NCBI RefSeq assembly: GCF_048771995.1
Contig: NC_133032.1
Span: forward strand, 25,569,501-25,633,500
Source: Taeniopygia guttata
Taxonomy: Eukaryota; Chordata; Aves; Passeriformes; Estrildidae
Direction of reading: 5' to 3'
DNA length: 64,000 bases
Below the pieces are notes generated by a model that was given only the letters and a program-made list of their open reading frames with translations, made no database searches and was not told where the DNA came from. Below, piece by piece: positions 61,695 through 64,000 of the stretch. The first letter of the stretch is position 1. Each line of letters opens with the position of its first letter. A program made the position numbers and the translations under genes.

Positions 61695-62279
61695 GCAGCC
61701 CAGCCTCATCCCCAGTGGGCACAGCTGTGAGAAGCAGGTGAGCAGCACTGACAGCAATGAGCCATGGAGTGCCCAGGGGCACTGAGCAACCACCAAAGGG
61801 CACAGAGGGCACACAGGGGCACTGCAGCAACAGGAGGGGATAAAGGTTGGGCTAAAGAACAGAAGGGCAGAAGAGGCTTGCTGCCTTTGGAAGTGATGTG
61901 GTGTTACTCTGTATGGGCTGAAACCTTCTGCTATGGTAAGGTGTTACTCTTTATAGGTGAATGCTTAAATCCTTCTGTAATTTTATGGTGCTACTCTGTA
62001 TCGTGGACATCTTGACTGTGACATATGCTGTGATAGAGAGGGTGTGTTTTCCTGTCTTATCTCATTTTGTGCTAAGATCTTTAAAAGAAAAAGGAAAAAC
62101 ATTTTGGATTATGAGAGAAATAAGCCTCTGTTGCACAATACTGCATTAACAGATTCCTTGTATCAAAAGCAGAAAATAGCTGTGGTGCTAACTAAAATGA
62201 ATGCATCTCGAGTTTGGAGACTTCTATGCTGAATGTCCATGATACATTCTCTGTCCCCTTCAGCAGTAGCATATGATCA

Positions 62280-62445
62280 ATTTTGCTACTCTGTCCTCAC
62301 CTAATTATCGCTGTCGCTAATGAAGGGAAGTCGAGAAAAACATGTCTTAGTAGGTTAATAAGCCATCCAGAAAATTATATTAGCATGATCAATCCTTAAT
62401 GATTATGGTTTCTCAGGATATTAGATCACCTGAAAGGTGTTTTTG
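62280..62445. promoter_or_regulatory. Candidate conserved non-coding element
   Basis: The block contains ctaattatcgctgtcgctaa, ggttaataagcc, aaattatattagcatgatc and ccttaatgattatgg. It has complex, non-repetitive AT-rich sequence with many homeodomain cores and intact CpGs. This looks like constrained regulatory DNA rather than decayed repeat, but only an alignment could show constraint. Confidence 0.22.
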
Positions 62446-64000
62446 GCAGAAATGTGAGGGGCAGTATGTATCATTTCACAGCCATTCTTCCAGGAGTGCT
62501 CACTTGGTGTCTGGAGAGAAATAGTCTAACTTTAGCGCAGGAGTTTTGGCTCTCAGAAACACTGATTTACTCAGTGGAACTGGCTTATTTTATCATGCAA
62601 GGATCTGGAAGGGCAGCGAGAATGGGGGATTTTCTGCTTGCCCTTCTTCCACAAATATTTGTGGTCAGGGGGTGTGCACGTTTTGTGTGAATAAGCTGTC
62701 AGTCTCAGATCAGTCTGACCGCCTTGCAGCTGGCATTTCCCTCCTTCCTCTCTCCATGATGATACACAATCATTTGCAATATAGTATCTTGATCTACTAT
62801 CTGCCAGGATTTATTTCAGTTCTGTGGGGTTTTTGTCATTGTTTCTTCTTTAAGTACCCGTGTAGCCACCACTGCAGCTTACTCAGGACACGTTTGTTTC
62901 AAGGAAAGCATTTCTCTTAGAGCATGTCCAAAGCATTAAAGCAAATAGCAGAGGGTAACGATCGTCAAACATCAGACTCATCAGACTCCTTTTTTTTTTT
63001 TTTATTTAAAGATTTCCCCCAAATTAAGCTGAATCACAATCCTCCCTTTTAATTTGTTAATTACACTTCTGCAATGGTAATGCAATCAGTGAATATAGCT
63101 AAAGTGTTTGTGTGTGGGAATCAGTATTAATGAGAAAGAGCATATTTGCAAAGTGTAATATGTATCAGCTGTTTGCCTTGTGTCTGTCTGCTGGGATAAG
63201 GCTGCTCTCAACTGGACCCAGCTCAGCCAAGGAGGCCCAGCTGCAGGAAGAAAAAGGGAAGAGTCCCTTCCAGGTCATTCATTCCCTATAGTGCCTTCTA
63301 CACTTCCCATACTCGGGGAATGCAGGGGCAGGGTGCACTGCTGTTTGGGGCAGGGAAGTGCCCCATTTTGGGCAGCAGAGCTCTTGGAGAGCTCTAGCTC
63401 AGCAGCTGTGGTCCCCTGGCCAAAGCAGCAAGCCAGGGCTTTTGCAGCCTGTGTGCCCCCAGTGACTTCACAGGTGACAGAATGCCAAGCAAGCTCATAA
63501 AGGTTAATCACGACTAAGTGAGAATGAATTCTGGCATTTTCCTGCTGGGCTTCCAATTTTCTGTATATGCAGTGTATTGAAGCTAAGTGAGATTAAATGT
63601 TTAAACCTTTTGTGCCATGTGGCTCCCCCTATATCATAAACGCGTCTGTAAAATTATACTCAGAAGAGCAGCATTGTTCTGGTGTAAATGGATTCAAATC
63701 CACGCTTTTCTGCTGCTTCAAGCTCAAGGCTGAGTTTGAAGTGTCACACTCAGCCCTTTTGTCCTCTCAGTGGAGGTCTGGGAGGCTTTTTCTCCCAGTC
63801 ATGTAAATTCTGGGTGACAGCACAAAATTAGACCCCCTGTTTATTCACAGACCTGGTTCATGGAGGCTCCTGCTCCTAAATCCTGGCCACCCTTGCAGGA
63901 GTGGCTGTGCTTCTCACTCATGAATTACTTTGCCTTTCTGCCTGAGTTATCAGCAGTGCTGCCAGTGTTTTTCTCGTGGAATTTTTGGATGCAATTATTT

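Larger units (their letters stand above)
59231..64000 (+). other. TMEFF2: TMEFF2 intron 4, last segment (intron continues beyond the window)
   Basis: No exon is recognised. Notable contents are an A-rich patch at about 59847-59875, a POU/homeodomain-rich block at 60840-60900, the 39-bp minisatellite at 61546-61694, an AT-rich candidate element at 62280-62445, and a T14 run at 62990-63003. The sequence ends inside the intron. Confidence 0.8.

Noticed and set aside
61444..61830. Repeat protein encoded by the open frames through 61444-61830 on both strands
   Set aside because: The frames exist only because the 39-bp unit is divisible by three. The product is just the translated minisatellite.
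12339..64000. Later TMEFF2 exons (second Kazal, EGF-like, transmembrane)
   Set aside because: I looked for the expected Cys-rich and transmembrane coding patterns flanked by ag/gt and saw none. A short exon could still have been missed by eye.

Overview
This is vertebrate nuclear DNA. It carries the 5' end of one gene, TMEFF2 (tomoregulin-2), on the + strand, and everything after the fourth exon is a very large intron. The translated exons match TMEFF2 closely (KLAAFPTSLSDCQTPTGW, CNNDYVPVCGSNG, SEGSCAT) and not its paralogue TMEFF1. A bird, most likely a songbird (Passeriformes), is indicated by a short tRNA-Ile-derived SINE with a CR1-type 3' tail at 53595-53745, an arrangement I know from passerine TguSINE1. 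CR1 LINE relics and low overall repeat content agree with this.

Layout: positions 1-330 are unremarkable upstream DNA. A CpG island runs from about 330 to 2640 and holds the promoter, the 5' leader with three upstream ORFs, coding exon 1 (2054-2234) and the start of intron 1. Coding exon 2 is 3559-3668, exon 3 is 9450-9579, and exon 4 is a 27-nt microexon at 12312-12338. All junctions are GT-AG and the reading frame joins exactly across them. Together they encode residues 1-149: signal peptide, first follistatin-like/Kazal module, and an acidic Gly/Ser hinge. The second Kazal module, EGF-like domain, transmembrane segment and cytoplasmic tail are not in the window. Intron 4 starts at 12339 and runs to the end (over 51 kb).

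Intron 4 holds old repeats and little else that I can name: a 1.2-kb sense relic of a reptile-type CR1 LINE (19650-20850), a MIR-type SINE relic on the minus strand (36079-36205), the tRNA-Ile/CR1 SINE, an avian CR1 tail on the minus strand (58719-59230), two minisatellites (31-bp units at 52406-52558 and 39-bp G-rich units at 61546-61694), and several fragments resembling ancient amniote repeats. AT-rich, homeodomain-motif-rich stretches may be conserved non-coding elements, but conservation cannot be measured from one sequence.

No second gene, CRISPR array, bacterial element or new protein system was found. The long ORFs in the CpG island and elsewhere look like chance ORFs. The most interesting points are the upstream ORF cluster, the frame-neutral microexon, the CACGTG E-box in the probable core promoter, and the layered record of old retroelements.
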